This document shows, piece by piece, positions 7,237 through 16,718 of a stretch of 64,000 bases of DNA. Origin of the DNA: Adhaeribacter_A terreus (lineage in GTDB: Bacteria; Bacteroidota; Bacteroidia; Cytophagales; Hymenobacteraceae); assembly GCF_042657365.1 (NCBI RefSeq), contig NZ_JBHSKT010000009.1:62001-126000 (forward strand), written 5' to 3'. Position numbers and translations under genes: made by a program. Within the stretch, counting starts at the first letter, position 1, and the number at the start of each line of letters is the position of its first letter. The notes below the pieces were generated by a model. That model was not told where the DNA came from and made no database searches. It saw only the letters and a list, made by a program, of their open reading frames with translations.

Positions 7237-9501
7237 ATGGACGATTTAAAATATTACCTCAAAATAGCTTCCGAGCTGAACATCGGCTTAAAATCGCTGG
7301 AAGCCACTGCTAATTTATTAGCCGAAGGCGCCACCGTTCCTTTCATTGCTCGTTACCGGAAAGAAGCCACCGGCGAGCTGGATGAAGTTCAAATTGCCGC
7401 CATCCGCGACCGGCTGGAGCAGCTGCGCGAACTGGAAAAACGCCGCGAAGCCATTCTGAAATCCATTAAAGACCAGGAAAAACTGACGCCGGAGCTGGAA
7501 GCCAAAATTATGGCCGCCGAAACCATGGCTGTGCTCGAAGATATTTACCTGCCTTACAAACCGAAGCGCCGCACCAAAGCTACCATCGCCCGCGAAAAAG
7601 GCCTGGAGCCGCTGGCTACCAAACTTTTCGAGCAGCAAAGTTTTGATGTAGAGGCTGAAGCCGAACAATTTGTAAGCGAAGAAAAAGAAGTAAAAGACAA
7701 GGAAGAAGCCCTGGCCGGCGCCCGCGACATTATTGCCGAATGGGTAAATGAAGATGCCGAAGCCCGTACTAAAATCCGGAATCTATTCGAGAAAAAAGGC
7801 GTGTTCAAAAGCCGCGTAGTAGCCGGCAAAGAAGAAGAAGGCCAGAAGTACAAAGATTATTTCGAGTGGGAAGAACCGATCGAAAAAGCGCCTTCGCATA
7901 GAGTTTTGGCCTTACGCCGCGGCGAAAAAGAAATGATCCTGATGCTCGATGCGCAGCCGGAAGAAGAAGCCTCCATCGAAATTCTGGAAAACCAGTTCGT
8001 AAAAGGCAATAACGCCGCCGCCGAACAGGTGAAAATAGCCGTGAAAGACGCTTACAAACGCATGCTCCGTTTCTCCATGGAAACCGAAGTGCGCATGAGC
8101 TCCAAAAAACGCGCCGACGAAGAAGCTATTAGAGTATTTGCCGACAACCTGCGCCAGCTTTTATTAGCTGCCCCGCTGGGCCAGAAAACCGTTCTGGCTT
8201 TAGACCCGGGTTTCCGGACCGGTTGTAAACTGGTAGTTTTAGACAAGCAAGGTAAACTGCTGCACAATGAAACCGTGTATCCGCACACCGGCGCCGGACA
8301 AGCAAGAATGGCTGCCGATACGGTAGAAAAATTAGCCGCTAAATTCAACGTAGAAGCCATAGCTATTGGTAACGGAACTGCCAGCCGCGAAACCGAAACC
8401 TTTGTGCGCAGCCTGAAATTGCCAAGCAATATTGCCGTGGTAATGGTAAATGAAAGCGGTGCGTCTATTTATTCCGCTTCGGATGTTGCCCGCGAAGAAT
8501 TCCCGGACCACGACGTAACCGTGCGCGGCGCCGTTTCCATTGGTCGCCGCTTGATGGATCCGCTCGCCGAACTGGTAAAACTAGATCCGAAAAGCATTGG
8601 CGTTGGCCAGTACCAGCACGATGTTGATCAGACTGCTTTAAAACATTCTTTGGACGATGTAGTAATGAGTTCCGTAAACGCCGTGGGCGTGGAAGTGAAT
8701 ACCGCCAGTAAGCAGCTCTTGACTTATGTTTCCGGTTTAGGCCCGAGCCTGGCGCAGAACATCATCGATTACCGCAATGCCAACGGTCCGTTCCGTTCGC
8801 GTTTAGAATTGAAAAAAGTACCACGTTTAGGAGATAAAGCGTTTGAACAAGCGGCCGGTTTCTTGCGCATCCGCAACGCCGAAAATCCATTGGATGCCAG
8901 CGCGGTTCACCCGGAAGCTTATGAGGTGGTAGAGAAAATGGCGAAAGACCTGAACACTTCCATTGCTGAGCTGATGAAAAACGCCGAGCTGCGCAACAAG
9001 ATCGATTTGAAGAAATACGTAACCGAAACCGTAGGTCTGCCAACGCTTCAGGACATAATGAAAGAGCTTGCCAAACCGGGCCGCGACCCGCGCGAAAGCT
9101 TCGAAGCGTTCAGCTTTACCGAAGGCGTAAACGAAATCTCCGACCTGCGCGTGGGCATGAAACTGCCGGGCATCGTAACCAACATCACCGCGTTTGGCGC
9201 TTTCGTAGACATCGGGGTGCACCAGGATGGTCTTGTACACGTGAGCCATTTATCCGACAAGTTTATTACCAACCCGGCCGAAGCCGTGAAAGTAGCGCAA
9301 CGCGTGGAAGTAACGGTTCTGGAAGTTGATGCCAACCGCAAACGCATTGCCCTTTCCATGAAATCGGACCCGATGGCGGCGAAACCGGCTGGTGGCGGAA
9401 GTGGAGGTGGAAAGCAACGCAGCAATGCCCCAAGAAAGGAAGCTGAACCGGAAGGCGATTTCCAGAGCAAACTGGCTGCTTTAAAAGGGATGTTTAAGTA
9501 G
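7237..9501 (+). CDS. tex: Tex family RNA-binding transcriptional accessory protein
   Basis: 754 residues, the usual length. The N-terminal helical Tex domain holds the invariant ATVPFIARYRKEATGELDE at about 33-51. The YqgF/RNase H-like domain begins TVLALDPGFRTGCKL at about 320. Paired helix-hairpin-helix motifs follow (LTYVSGLGPSLAQNIIDYR, then LKKVPRLGDKAFEQAAGFLR). A C-terminal S1 domain contains GIVTNITAFGAFVDIGVHQ and GLVHVSHLSDKFI. Tex binds nucleic acid and is linked to transcription and stress physiology. The tail after S1 is Gly/Ser-rich then helical (DFQSKLAALKGMFK). The start follows a GC-rich repeat by about 50 bp. Confidence 0.96.
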   Translation: MDDLKYYLKIASELNIGLKSLEATANLLAEGATVPFIARYRKEATGELDEVQIAAIRDRLEQLRELEKRREAILKSIKDQEKLTPELEAKIMAAETMAVLEDIYLPYKPKRRTKATIAREKGLEPLATKLFEQQSFDVEAEAEQFVSEEKEVKDKEEALAGARDIIAEWVNEDAEARTKIRNLFEKKGVFKSRVVAGKEEEGQKYKDYFEWEEPIEKAPSHRVLALRRGEKEMILMLDAQPEEEASIEILENQFVKGNNAAAEQVKIAVKDAYKRMLRFSMETEVRMSSKKRADEEAIRVFADNLRQLLLAAPLGQKTVLALDPGFRTGCKLVVLDKQGKLLHNETVYPHTGAGQARMAADTVEKLAAKFNVEAIAIGNGTASRETETFVRSLKLPSNIAVVMVNESGASIYSASDVAREEFPDHDVTVRGAVSIGRRLMDPLAELVKLDPKSIGVGQYQHDVDQTALKHSLDDVVMSSVNAVGVEVNTASKQLLTYVSGLGPSLAQNIIDYRNANGPFRSRLELKKVPRLGDKAFEQAAGFLRIRNAENPLDASAVHPEAYEVVEKMAKDLNTSIAELMKNAELRNKIDLKKYVTETVGLPTLQDIMKELAKPGRDPRESFEAFSFTEGVNEISDLRVGMKLPGIVTNITAFGAFVDIGVHQDGLVHVSHLSDKFITNPAEAVKVAQRVEVTVLEVDANRKRIALSMKSDPMAAKPAGGGSGGGKQRSNAPRKEAEPEGDFQSKLAALKGMFK

Positions 9502-9614
9502 GAATTTGATTTGTCATTCTGAAAGAAACTTGTGATTTTGGCAAGCTGAAGTCAGAAGGTACTTTCAGAAGAACAAAATAGAAGGAGCGTTTCCAGCCGC
9601 TTTTTACTTAAACT

Positions 9615-9658
9615 AAAAGCCCCGCTTTTTCCTGAAAGGGAAGGAGCGGGGCTTTTTT
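9615..9658. terminator. Bidirectional intrinsic terminator
   Basis: Arms AAAAGCCCCGCT and AGCGGGGCTTTT with an 18-nt loop, between convergent tex and the kelch gene. Confidence 0.88.
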
Positions 9659-9676
9659 ATTACGAAAGGTTTAAGC

Positions 9677-12613
9677 TTACTGCAGCACCAGTTTCCTGGT
9701 TAATACGCCATTGGTGGAAATAATACGAACTAGGTAAATGCCTTTTGCCACAGAAGGCAGCGTTACTAGATTTTCACCGCAACCGATCGTTTGGGTTTTG
9801 ATCACTTTTCCGTTCAGATCTAGTACCGTTAATTGCTGTTCTTTTCCGGAAGCAACCACCGTGAAACTACCCGTAGTTGGGTTCGGGAATAGCTGGAATT
9901 GCAGTTCCGGGTTTTCAGGATTCAGACCCGTTGTCGTACCAATCTTTCTCACCACATTTATATTATCCATAATATTCATTGGGTTGGTATTGTTGTACAA
10001 CACTAAATTCAGCAGCGATTCAAACCCGATCTCCAGGCTGGTGGCATTCTTAAACTGAAACAGATCTACCTTGTAGCTTGTCCATGAATTTTGCGAACCG
10101 GCGTTGGCTGGATTGTAGGTTGGGCCTACTTGTTGGCCGTTTACCATAACCCTAAAGTTGGTATTTTGCGGTACCATGTGAAAATGCTGCTTCAGATCGA
10201 AAGTAAGCCATAACGAATCTGTAGCCGAGCCGCCACTTGGGTTAAAACAGGAATAGATTCCGCCAACCCGATCTGCATACGTGTTCCAGACATTCGCCGG
10301 GGCAACCATGTTAACGGGCCTCGGGAAATTGGCCTGCATCATATAAAGAGCCCCCTGGGAGTTGTTGCCGTTGTTTGAGCCATTCAGGTTCACAATGTTG
10401 TTGTAACGGTTTGGTTCAACCCGGAAATCCGGAAGATTTTGCGCTTCGAAATCGAAATCCGGTAAATGCGGCCGCATCCAGTTAGTGAATTTAAAGGTTG
10501 CCGTATCGTTGTGCGTAATATTGTCGCCGGAAAGCAGGGTGTATGGTTTAATTACGTAAGGCCCGGCCGCGCTTAAGTTAGCCGGCAAAGAAAACGTATA
10601 ACTGGCGGTTGTATTTGGAGCAATGGTGCCGGTAAAAATTTCCGGAGCTGCAGTTAGCGGCACGCCATTTACCAGGCAACCAACCGGAATATTCGATTCT
10701 GGTTGCGAGCCAAGGTTGGCAATAGAAACGGTAATGGTTTGCTGGGCAGAAAAACCGCAGCCATTTAACGGCAAGCTGCTAATAGCGCTAATGGCCACAT
10801 CTTTTAAAACCGGCGGCGTTGGCGGGGTATATTCCCAGAGATCCCGAAGGAAGTTTCGTCTACTATCGTAGCCTAAACCCAGGAATGCTCTTGTGCCGAT
10901 GGTGAAAGCTACAGCATTTTCCCTGCCATTGCCGGGTACCGGCGCCCGCTGCGTCCAGAGATTGGTTGCCGGATCGAACTCCCAGATATCTGAAAAGTTC
11001 GAAAAGCCGGTATTATGGCCGGTTCCGACATAGCCTTTGTTTCCTAAGCTGAAGCCAATCGCATTCGTACGGTTTAAACCTGGGAAGCTGGACTTTTGCG
11101 TCCAGATATTAGTAGCCGGATCATATTCCCAGATATTTTTATATCCACCCAAACCTACATAACCCTTATTTCCAACCGCAAAGGCCATTGCGCTTGAACT
11201 CGAAGGTCCCGGGAAAACGGCTTTGGGAGTCCAGATATCGGTTTCCGGGTCGTATTCCATAAAGTTTGTGGCAAACCCGCCGCCGTATGCATAACCTTTT
11301 TTACCAATGCTGAAACCAACGTAAGCTATAGTGCTGCCGCTGTAAACCGGAGCTTTTTCCGTCCAGCGGTTGGTTGTTGGGTCATATTCCCAGAAATCCG
11401 GCGTATGATTCCCCAAGGTATCTATGCCGGAACCTAAATATCCTTTAGGGCCAATTCCGAAGCCAAATCCTCTGCTTCTGGGTTTACCCGGAATGTTGGC
11501 TTTCTGGCTCCAGCTATCGGAGATCGGGTCATATTCCCAGAAATCATTTCGATGATGGCCATCGTACCCCCCGCCAACATAGCCTTTGTTCATAATGCTG
11601 AAACCAATGGCAGCCTCCCGGTTTTTACCTCCTACATTGGCCCGCTGGTTCCACCTGTTCTGTATAAGCGGTGGGGCAGGATCGTATTCCCACATGTCGT
11701 CCAGGTAACCGATAGTCATATCCCAACCGGCTACAACATAACCTTTGGAGCCAATGCCAAAACCAGCTGCTCCCCGCCGGGCCGTGAAATTATTACTGAT
11801 GTTCGTCCAGGTATTTGTAGCCGGGTTGTATTCATAAGTTTCCTTGGTAATGCCCGAAGAAATGCTGTACCCCGTTGAAAAATAGCCTTTCTGGCCAATG
11901 CTGAAACCTACGTTCTCATAGGCGTAATTGCCGGGAATATTGGCTTTCTGGGTCCAGGAATTTGTGGCCGGGTTATATTCATAAAAAGTTTTGGGTGCGT
12001 AGCCTCCGCCTATATACCCATTATTACCAATAGTGAAACCAGCAGCTTCATCGCGGCCATACCCTGGTACAACGGCTTTCTGGATCCAGGTATCAGTGGC
12101 CGGGTCATATTCCCAGAAATCGGTTCTATCGCCATTCGCATCGTTTCCGGTACCAAGGTAACCTTTATTGCCGATGCCAAGGCCAACGGCGCCTTTACGC
12201 GGTGTGCCGGCGAAATTTGCTTTCTGGGTCCAGGTATTAGTAGCCGGATCATACTCCCAGAAATCGTTCAAGCGATTATTCGCGGCATCCTGACCGGTGC
12301 CAAGGTAGCCTTTGGTACCTACGCTAAAACCAACCGCCCGGTCGCGGGCCACGCCTGGTAAAGCAGCTTTCTGCGACCAGGAGTTCGTAGCCTGATCGTA
12401 TTCCCAGAAATCGTTCATTTTGGTAGTGGCGTTGCCGCCCGTTCCGAAATAACCTTTGGTGCCAATGCTAAACCCAACTGCTTCGGCGCGTATGCTAACC
12501 GGGTTAGGTGAAACGGTGCCCATATCGTTTTTACGGGTCCAGGAATCGGGTAACTGTGAAAAACTTTTCTGGCCAAAAACTACGACCAGCATTACTACGA
12601 AGATCTTTTTCAT
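9677..12613 (-). CDS. Kelch-repeat secreted protein with T9SS type A domain
   Basis: 978 residues from the Met beginning MKKIFVVMLVVVFGQKSFSQ (signal peptide). An in-frame Met at 12667 would add 18 residues and overlap the upstream gene, so it is not preferred. About twelve kelch repeats (spacing roughly 50 residues, each with GYxGxG, DFWEYDP and W.QKA elements) fill residues 25-640, enough for two six-bladed propellers. A CARDB-like beta domain follows (LKDVAISAISSLPLNGCGFS), then a beta domain, then a type A T9SS sorting domain (LFPNPTTGSF to LTRKLVLQ). The neighbouring lipoprotein (DUF4907) often partners such kelch proteins. Likely surface-exposed; ligand unknown. Confidence 0.9.
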   Translation of the reverse strand: MKKIFVVMLVVVFGQKSFSQLPDSWTRKNDMGTVSPNPVSIRAEAVGFSIGTKGYFGTGGNATTKMNDFWEYDQATNSWSQKAALPGVARDRAVGFSVGTKGYLGTGQDAANNRLNDFWEYDPATNTWTQKANFAGTPRKGAVGLGIGNKGYLGTGNDANGDRTDFWEYDPATDTWIQKAVVPGYGRDEAAGFTIGNNGYIGGGYAPKTFYEYNPATNSWTQKANIPGNYAYENVGFSIGQKGYFSTGYSISSGITKETYEYNPATNTWTNISNNFTARRGAAGFGIGSKGYVVAGWDMTIGYLDDMWEYDPAPPLIQNRWNQRANVGGKNREAAIGFSIMNKGYVGGGYDGHHRNDFWEYDPISDSWSQKANIPGKPRSRGFGFGIGPKGYLGSGIDTLGNHTPDFWEYDPTTNRWTEKAPVYSGSTIAYVGFSIGKKGYAYGGGFATNFMEYDPETDIWTPKAVFPGPSSSSAMAFAVGNKGYVGLGGYKNIWEYDPATNIWTQKSSFPGLNRTNAIGFSLGNKGYVGTGHNTGFSNFSDIWEFDPATNLWTQRAPVPGNGRENAVAFTIGTRAFLGLGYDSRRNFLRDLWEYTPPTPPVLKDVAISAISSLPLNGCGFSAQQTITVSIANLGSQPESNIPVGCLVNGVPLTAAPEIFTGTIAPNTTASYTFSLPANLSAAGPYVIKPYTLLSGDNITHNDTATFKFTNWMRPHLPDFDFEAQNLPDFRVEPNRYNNIVNLNGSNNGNNSQGALYMMQANFPRPVNMVAPANVWNTYADRVGGIYSCFNPSGGSATDSLWLTFDLKQHFHMVPQNTNFRVMVNGQQVGPTYNPANAGSQNSWTSYKVDLFQFKNATSLEIGFESLLNLVLYNNTNPMNIMDNINVVRKIGTTTGLNPENPELQFQLFPNPTTGSFTVVASGKEQQLTVLDLNGKVIKTQTIGCGENLVTLPSVAKGIYLVRIISTNGVLTRKLVLQ

Positions 12614-12650
12614 TTTATAAGCGGTGAGGGAGTGTTCTGTTGCTTTCGAA

Positions 12651-13052
12651 TTATTTAATTGCTCCAATTTGCTTCATTTCAACTTCGGAAACGGTAGGGG
12701 GCATTTCGCCACTTTGCAGTTTCGTAATTACCAGCTCAGCTACTTTTTCTGCTTCTTCTTTTGTTGTAAAACCAGCATTGCCCGGTAAACCCGGTATTGT
12801 GATCTGCCGGATGAAGGTGCGGGAGTCCTGTTTTATTTCATAGCCAAAAGTGCCATTTTCTGCCGGAATGATCTGGTAAGTATATTTTGCGGATGAAGTT
12901 GCTTCGGGAAAAGCAGGTGCAACAGCATTTGGCGTTTTGGAAAAAACGGTATCGGTTTGGCCCTGAAAAGTAGCGGTTGCATTCTGCTGTGGCTGATTCG
13001 TTTCACAGGCATGCAATCCAATAGCAAGCGAAATCAGGAGAAATGATTTCAT
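12651..13052 (-). CDS. DUF4907 lipoprotein
   Basis: 133 residues. Short signal peptide with a lipobox-like LHAC at about 13-16, so it should be a lipoprotein. The C-terminal two thirds (KYTYQIIPAENGTFGYEI..., GLPGNAGFTTKEEAEKVAEL) match the DUF4907 family as I know it, which usually sits beside kelch-repeat proteins in Bacteroidota. Its stop lies 37 bp before the kelch start on the same strand, so they form an operon and may act together at the surface. A dispersed motif copy (12942-12972) lies inside the codons for the linker between lipobox and domain. Confidence 0.82.
   Translation of the reverse strand: MKSFLLISLAIGLHACETNQPQQNATATFQGQTDTVFSKTPNAVAPAFPEATSSAKYTYQIIPAENGTFGYEIKQDSRTFIRQITIPGLPGNAGFTTKEEAEKVAELVITKLQSGEMPPTVSEVEMKQIGAIK
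12942..12972 (+). repeat. Dispersed 30-bp motif copy inside a CDS
   Basis: AAAAACGGTATCGGTTTGGC then CCTGAAAAGTA. It lies antisense inside the DUF4907 gene, in the low-conservation linker region. Confidence 0.65.
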
Positions 13053-14515
13053 AAATAAATTACAGGTTTAATTTCAAAATGTAAATATAAACCTTTTGTT
13101 AATCTGTTTGTTGTTAAATTGATTTTGAGAAATATTCCGACTGTAATGAAGGTAATTTGCTTAATTCCCCTTTCAATTTACATTCCGTATCAACCGCTCA
13201 TAAAACCGCACCGCATCTTCAAACTCTTCTACCGAAATTTTCTCATTCACGCCGTGAAAAGAATTAATGTTCTCTTTATTGATCTTGTAAGGCAGAAAAC
13301 GGTATACGTTCGGGCTAAGAGTGTAGTAAAAGCGGCTGTCAGTGGCGGCAATTACCATACTTGGCGAAGTTAAAGTGTTAGGAAATAGCTCTTTAATAGT
13401 TTGGTTCAGCATTTCGTAACCGGCTGCTTCCGGACTGGAAACCGGCGATGCTTCGCTGCTGAAAGGCTTGACTTTTATCTGCACGCGGTCGTCGTGAATA
13501 ATACTTTTTACCCTCGAAACGATAGCGTTTATGCTGGTGCCCGGCAGAATTCTGAAATTTACAACCGCTTTTGCCTGCGCCGGAATAACGTTTTCTTTTA
13601 TGCCGCTTTGAAAAATGGTGGGCGCCATGGTGGTAGTTACCAACGCGTTGCTTGCAGGTTTTTTCTGATACGTTTTCAGGATCATGCCTTCAAAAAGCCA
13701 GGAATTTGCAAAGGCCATTTTCTGAAACGCCGGCATTTCCGGACCAAGGTTTTTCATAAATTCCTGTACGGGCGGCGTGATCTGGGCTTCAAATGGTTTT
13801 TGCCGGAGCCTGAATATTGCCTGGGAAATTACATCGATGGCCGTTTCGTTTTGCGGCATGGAAGAATGGCCGCCTTCCACGTTGGCCGTAAGTTCCAGCG
13901 AGGTAAATCCTTTCTCCGAAATTCCGATCAACGCTACGTCGGTTTCCAGGCCGGGAACCAGTTTTTGGGTGATGGCATACCACAAATTCGGCTTGAATAT
14001 TTTCGGTTTGCAAGTGTTTTACAATGGCTTGTGCGCCGTACTTTCCGCCCACTTCTTCATCGTGCCCGAAAGCCAGGTAAATGGTCCGTTTGGGTTGGAA
14101 ACCTTGTTTCAGCAGCATTTCGGTAGCTTCCAATATCCCAATAATGCTCATTTTATCGTCTATCGCGCCGCGTCCCCAGATATGCCCGTGTTTAATTTCT
14201 CCGCCAAACGGCGTTGCTTTCCACTCTTTCAAGGTTTCTTCGGCAACCGGAACTACATCTAAATGCCCCATCAGGATCACCGGTTTTAAGCGCGTATCGG
14301 AGCCCTGCCATTTGTAAAGCAGACTGAATTCGTTAATAACTTTCGGCGCTAGTTTTTCCTGCGTAAGCGGATACGTTTTTTGCAGGAAATTCCGGAATTG
14401 GTGAAATGCGACCGAATCGAAATCCTGCGGATCTTCCGGGGAAATGGTTTTGATGCGGATGGCTTTCGCCAGGTGGAATTTAGCCGAATCGGAGACGGCG
14501 GTTTTCGGAACCGGT

Positions 14516-14545
14516 GAAACGCTATGCTGACGCGAAGAAAAAGTC
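14516..14545 (+). repeat. Dispersed 30-bp motif copy inside a CDS
   Basis: GAAACGCTATGCTGACGCGA then AGAAAAAGTC, antisense within the M20 gene just after its membrane segment. Confidence 0.6.
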
Positions 14546-14560
14546 AGGGTCCGGAAAGCT

Positions 14561-14591
14561 AAAAACGCTATGAAAACGAGGAGTAAAACTA
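14561..14591 (+). repeat. Dispersed 30-bp motif copy inside a CDS
   Basis: AAAAACGCTATGAAAACGAG then GAGTAAAACTA, antisense within the M20 membrane-anchor codons. It is less perfect than most copies. Confidence 0.45.
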
Positions 14592-14742
14592 AAAGGACAG
14601 TAAATAGTTTTTTCATAGAGCTGGCGGCAGGTTGCGTTTTAAGTTCCACAATAAATTCAGGTTTTACAAATACTACTCCCGAAAATATTATCTGAAAATG
14701 CTGGCCGCCGTATAGGTTCTAACATTCTAAAGATCAGGAAAA

Positions 14743-15261
14743 ATGAACGCCAGAAAACTGAAAAAAATGAGAAAAGCCCAGAAGCGGAATGCCACCTTGC
14801 AGGCTCTGGGTTTAGGCGCCGTGGCCGGTATGCGGGCTTTTGCTGCGCCGGCAATTCTCAGCCATTTTCTTACCCACGATCCGGCCGGCGCACTTTACAA
14901 TACCAGGCTCCGGTACCTGCAGCGGCCTTACATTGCCACTGGTTTAAAAATTCTGGCCGGCGCTGAACTGGTAGGCGATAAATTACCTGCCACCGGCGAC
15001 CGGATTTCCCCGCCGCAACTTGCAGCGAGGCTGTTATCGGGAGCTGTGGTTGGAGCAACGGTTGCGGGAGCTCATGAAAGACCCAAACTTACCGGCGCTT
15101 TGCTCGGAATGGTTGCGGCTACCGCTGCTTCTTTCGGCTTTTATTTTCTGCGGAAAAAACTGGGGCAGGAAAGCAAATTGCCGGATATGGCGCTTGGGTT
15201 TATGGAAGATGCGGTTATGGCTTCCGGAGGAATTGCGCTGATGGAAACCACCAAAGATTAA
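14743..15261 (+). CDS. DUF4126 family membrane protein
   Basis: 172 residues. A basic N-terminus is followed by LGLGAVAGMRAFAAPAILSH, the characteristic start of DUF4126 proteins. Further hydrophobic segments (AARLLSGAVVGATVAGA, LLGMVAATAASFGFYFL, ALGFMEDAVMASGGIALM) give three to four membrane helices. ATGDRISPPQLAARLLSGA also fits the family. Function is unknown; some relatives sit in membrane-transport or envelope contexts. It is divergent from the M20 gene and convergent with the fasciclin gene. Confidence 0.8.
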   Translation: MNARKLKKMRKAQKRNATLQALGLGAVAGMRAFAAPAILSHFLTHDPAGALYNTRLRYLQRPYIATGLKILAGAELVGDKLPATGDRISPPQLAARLLSGAVVGATVAGAHERPKLTGALLGMVAATAASFGFYFLRKKLGQESKLPDMALGFMEDAVMASGGIALMETTKD

Positions 15262-15288
15262 AGTTCTGTTTCTGAATGGGAAAAAAAT

Positions 15289-15326
15289 AAAGCCTGGCTG
15301 GAATTGAAAACTCCGGCCGGGCTTTT
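15289..15326. terminator. Bidirectional intrinsic terminator
   Basis: Arms AAAGCCTGGCTGGA and TCCGGCCGGGCTTT with a short loop, between convergent genes. Confidence 0.8.
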
Positions 15327-15345
15327 ACATCATGAAAAACGTTGG

Positions 15346-15912
15346 TTATTTCGGCAATAAAACCTGATCTATTACATGCACTACGCCGTTAGAAGTAGGA
15401 ATAGAAGCCAGAATGTTGGCGCCGTTTACGGTTACCTTGCCATCTTTCACGCCCATGGTTACCCGCCCGCCGTTTACCTGACCCAGACTCTGACCGTCTT
15501 CAAAACTTTCGGCGCTCAGCGAACCGACATAAACGTGGTATTGCAGAATATTTTTAAGATCACCGCGTTTTTCTTCTTTTAAAAGACTTTCCACCGTGCC
15601 TTTGGGCAGTTTATCGAAAGCGGCGTTGGTTGGAGCAAAAACCGTAAAAGGACCGGCGTTGGAAAGCACATCTACCAAACCAGCAGTTTTAACGGCAGTT
15701 ACCAGCGTAGTATGGTCCGGAGAACCCACGGCAGTTTGCACCACATTTTTCTGCGATTCAGTGTCGGTTACTGCCGATTGGCCACTGATCGGGACAGCGG
15801 CTTCTTCTAAATGAGCATCGGTAGCAGAAGCCATTTTAGAGGTTTCCGTTTGGGAGCAAGATACCAGCGCAAAGGTTGCCCATGCGGCCATGGCGAATGT
15901 TAGCTTTTTCAT
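15346..15912 (-). CDS. Fasciclin (FAS1) domain lipoprotein
   Basis: 188 residues. The signal peptide ends with the lipobox ALVSC at about 15-19, so a lipoprotein is expected. After a linker, one FAS1 domain spans about 55-188. It contains DHTTLVTAVKTAGLVDVL, the FAS1 box GPFTVFAPTNAAFDKLP, the central YHVYVG and the C-terminal NGVVHVIDQVLLP. FAS1 domains mediate adhesion or act as small secreted domains; the ligand is unknown. The gene stands alone on the minus strand, divergent from the ECF sigma gene, with two dispersed motif copies in the shared upstream region. Confidence 0.92.
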   Translation of the reverse strand: MKKLTFAMAAWATFALVSCSQTETSKMASATDAHLEEAAVPISGQSAVTDTESQKNVVQTAVGSPDHTTLVTAVKTAGLVDVLSNAGPFTVFAPTNAAFDKLPKGTVESLLKEEKRGDLKNILQYHVYVGSLSAESFEDGQSLGQVNGGRVTMGVKDGKVTVNGANILASIPTSNGVVHVIDQVLLPK

Positions 15913-16010
15913 AAGGCTTATTTTTTTTTACGAAAGATTGCCGGGTAAAAAAGTCCTTCCAATGACAGTGGTCATCATTTTACATGATCTTTTGTAGTGC
16001 TTTTTAATGC

Positions 16011-16038
16011 GTTTTTCAGGCGAAAACCCTACCGTTTT
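16011..16038 (-). repeat. Dispersed 30-bp motif copy
   Basis: Minus strand: AAAACGGTAGGGTTTTCG then CCTGAAAAAC. It lies between divergent fasciclin and sigma genes. Confidence 0.85.
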
Positions 16039-16055
16039 TTGAGAAGGTTTTAACT

Positions 16056-16085
16056 AAAAACCTATGGCTCACTGCTGAAAAACTC
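16056..16085 (+). repeat. Dispersed 30-bp motif copy
   Basis: AAAAACCTATGGCTCACTGC then TGAAAAACTC. It points away from the neighbouring minus-strand copy. Confidence 0.65.
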
Positions 16086-16142
16086 CTGTACTATTGGCAG
16101 AAAAACACTACTTTTGCGGCTCCCAAGCACCTGTGTTTAAAC

Positions 16143-16718
16143 GTGGAAAAAACTGCCGGAAAGGTCATATCGCTTCACCAGGGCCTTACGCCCGATGAGA
16201 AAGTAGAATTGCTTTTCCGGAAGTATTATGCGCCGCTATGCAAGAGTTTGTTCCGCATGCTGCGCGATGCCACCATTGCGGAAGACATTGTGCAGGAAGT
16301 TTTTCTGAAGGTCTGGGAAAAGCGGGAAAATCTGCAAATGGATGAAGCCGTTCAGTCTTATCTGTACCGTTCCTGCTACAATACCGCGCTCAATTTCCTG
16401 AAACAGCAAAAGCAAAGTACCGACATCGAAACGCTGGAGATTCCGGTGGCCGGCGGCGAAACCGCTGAGAAAAACCTGAACTTACTGGAAACCGAAGCCG
16501 AAATTCTCAAAGCCATCGATTCGCTTCCACCCAAAACGAAAGTGGTTTTCAGTTTAAGCCGTTTCGAAGAACTCAGTTACAAAGAAATTGCCGAACGCCT
16601 CGATATTTCCCAGAAATCGGTAGAAAAACACATGGGAATAGCCTTGCAACGTCTCCGCGAAAACCTGAAAGAATATCTGGTTGCGGTGCTCTTACTGCTG
16701 CTTTCTGACCTGTTTTAA
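16143..16718 (+). CDS. ECF-type RNA polymerase sigma factor (FecI-like, first of two)
   Basis: 191 residues with a GTG start at 16143. Region 2 spans about 20-88 (FRKYYAPLCKSLFRMLRDAT, EDIVQEVFLKVWEKRENL). Region 4 spans about 125-178 (LPPKTKVVFSLSRFEELSYK, EIAERLDISQKSVEKHMGIA). The C-terminus ends in a hydrophobic stretch (YLVAVLLLLLSDLF), seen in several Bacteroidota FecI-like sigmas. It leads the locus containing a FecR anti-sigma, an STN protein and a TonB receptor, so it should direct transcription of that locus. A TANNTTTG box (16109-16116) lies upstream. Confidence 0.92.
   Translation: MEKTAGKVISLHQGLTPDEKVELLFRKYYAPLCKSLFRMLRDATIAEDIVQEVFLKVWEKRENLQMDEAVQSYLYRSCYNTALNFLKQQKQSTDIETLEIPVAGGETAEKNLNLLETEAEILKAIDSLPPKTKVVFSLSRFEELSYKEIAERLDISQKSVEKHMGIALQRLRENLKEYLVAVLLLLLSDLF

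Larger units (their letters stand above)
13173..14616 (-). pseudogene. M20 family metallopeptidase, frameshifted with DEGG motif lost
   Basis: Two overlapping frames together make one M20 carboxypeptidase. The N-terminal part (start MKKLFTVLLVLLLVFIAFLAF, membrane anchor or signal) has GHLDVVPV, GRGAIDDK and GHDEEVGG, giving zinc ligands His, bridging Asp and catalytic Glu-Glu. It continues to NIQAEFVV and then shifts frame. The other frame resumes as YAITQKLVPGLETDVALIG and runs through EGGHSSMPQNE to the end. The segment expected between them, LDEGG, holding a metal-ligand acid, is absent, so about 8+3n bases are missing near 13975-13990. The gene is either a true pseudogene or an assembly error. 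Two dispersed motif copies lie in its 5' part. Confidence 0.8.

Noticed and set aside
9511..9540. TTTGTCATTCTGA after tex as a full mobile element
   Set aside because: Only one end is visible; the reverse-complement end is absent before the terminator.
13401..14126. Long plus-strand frames opposite the M20 gene
   Set aside because: Composition is atypical (Arg/Phe/His-rich, no domain) and the opposite strand encodes a recognisable M20 peptidase.
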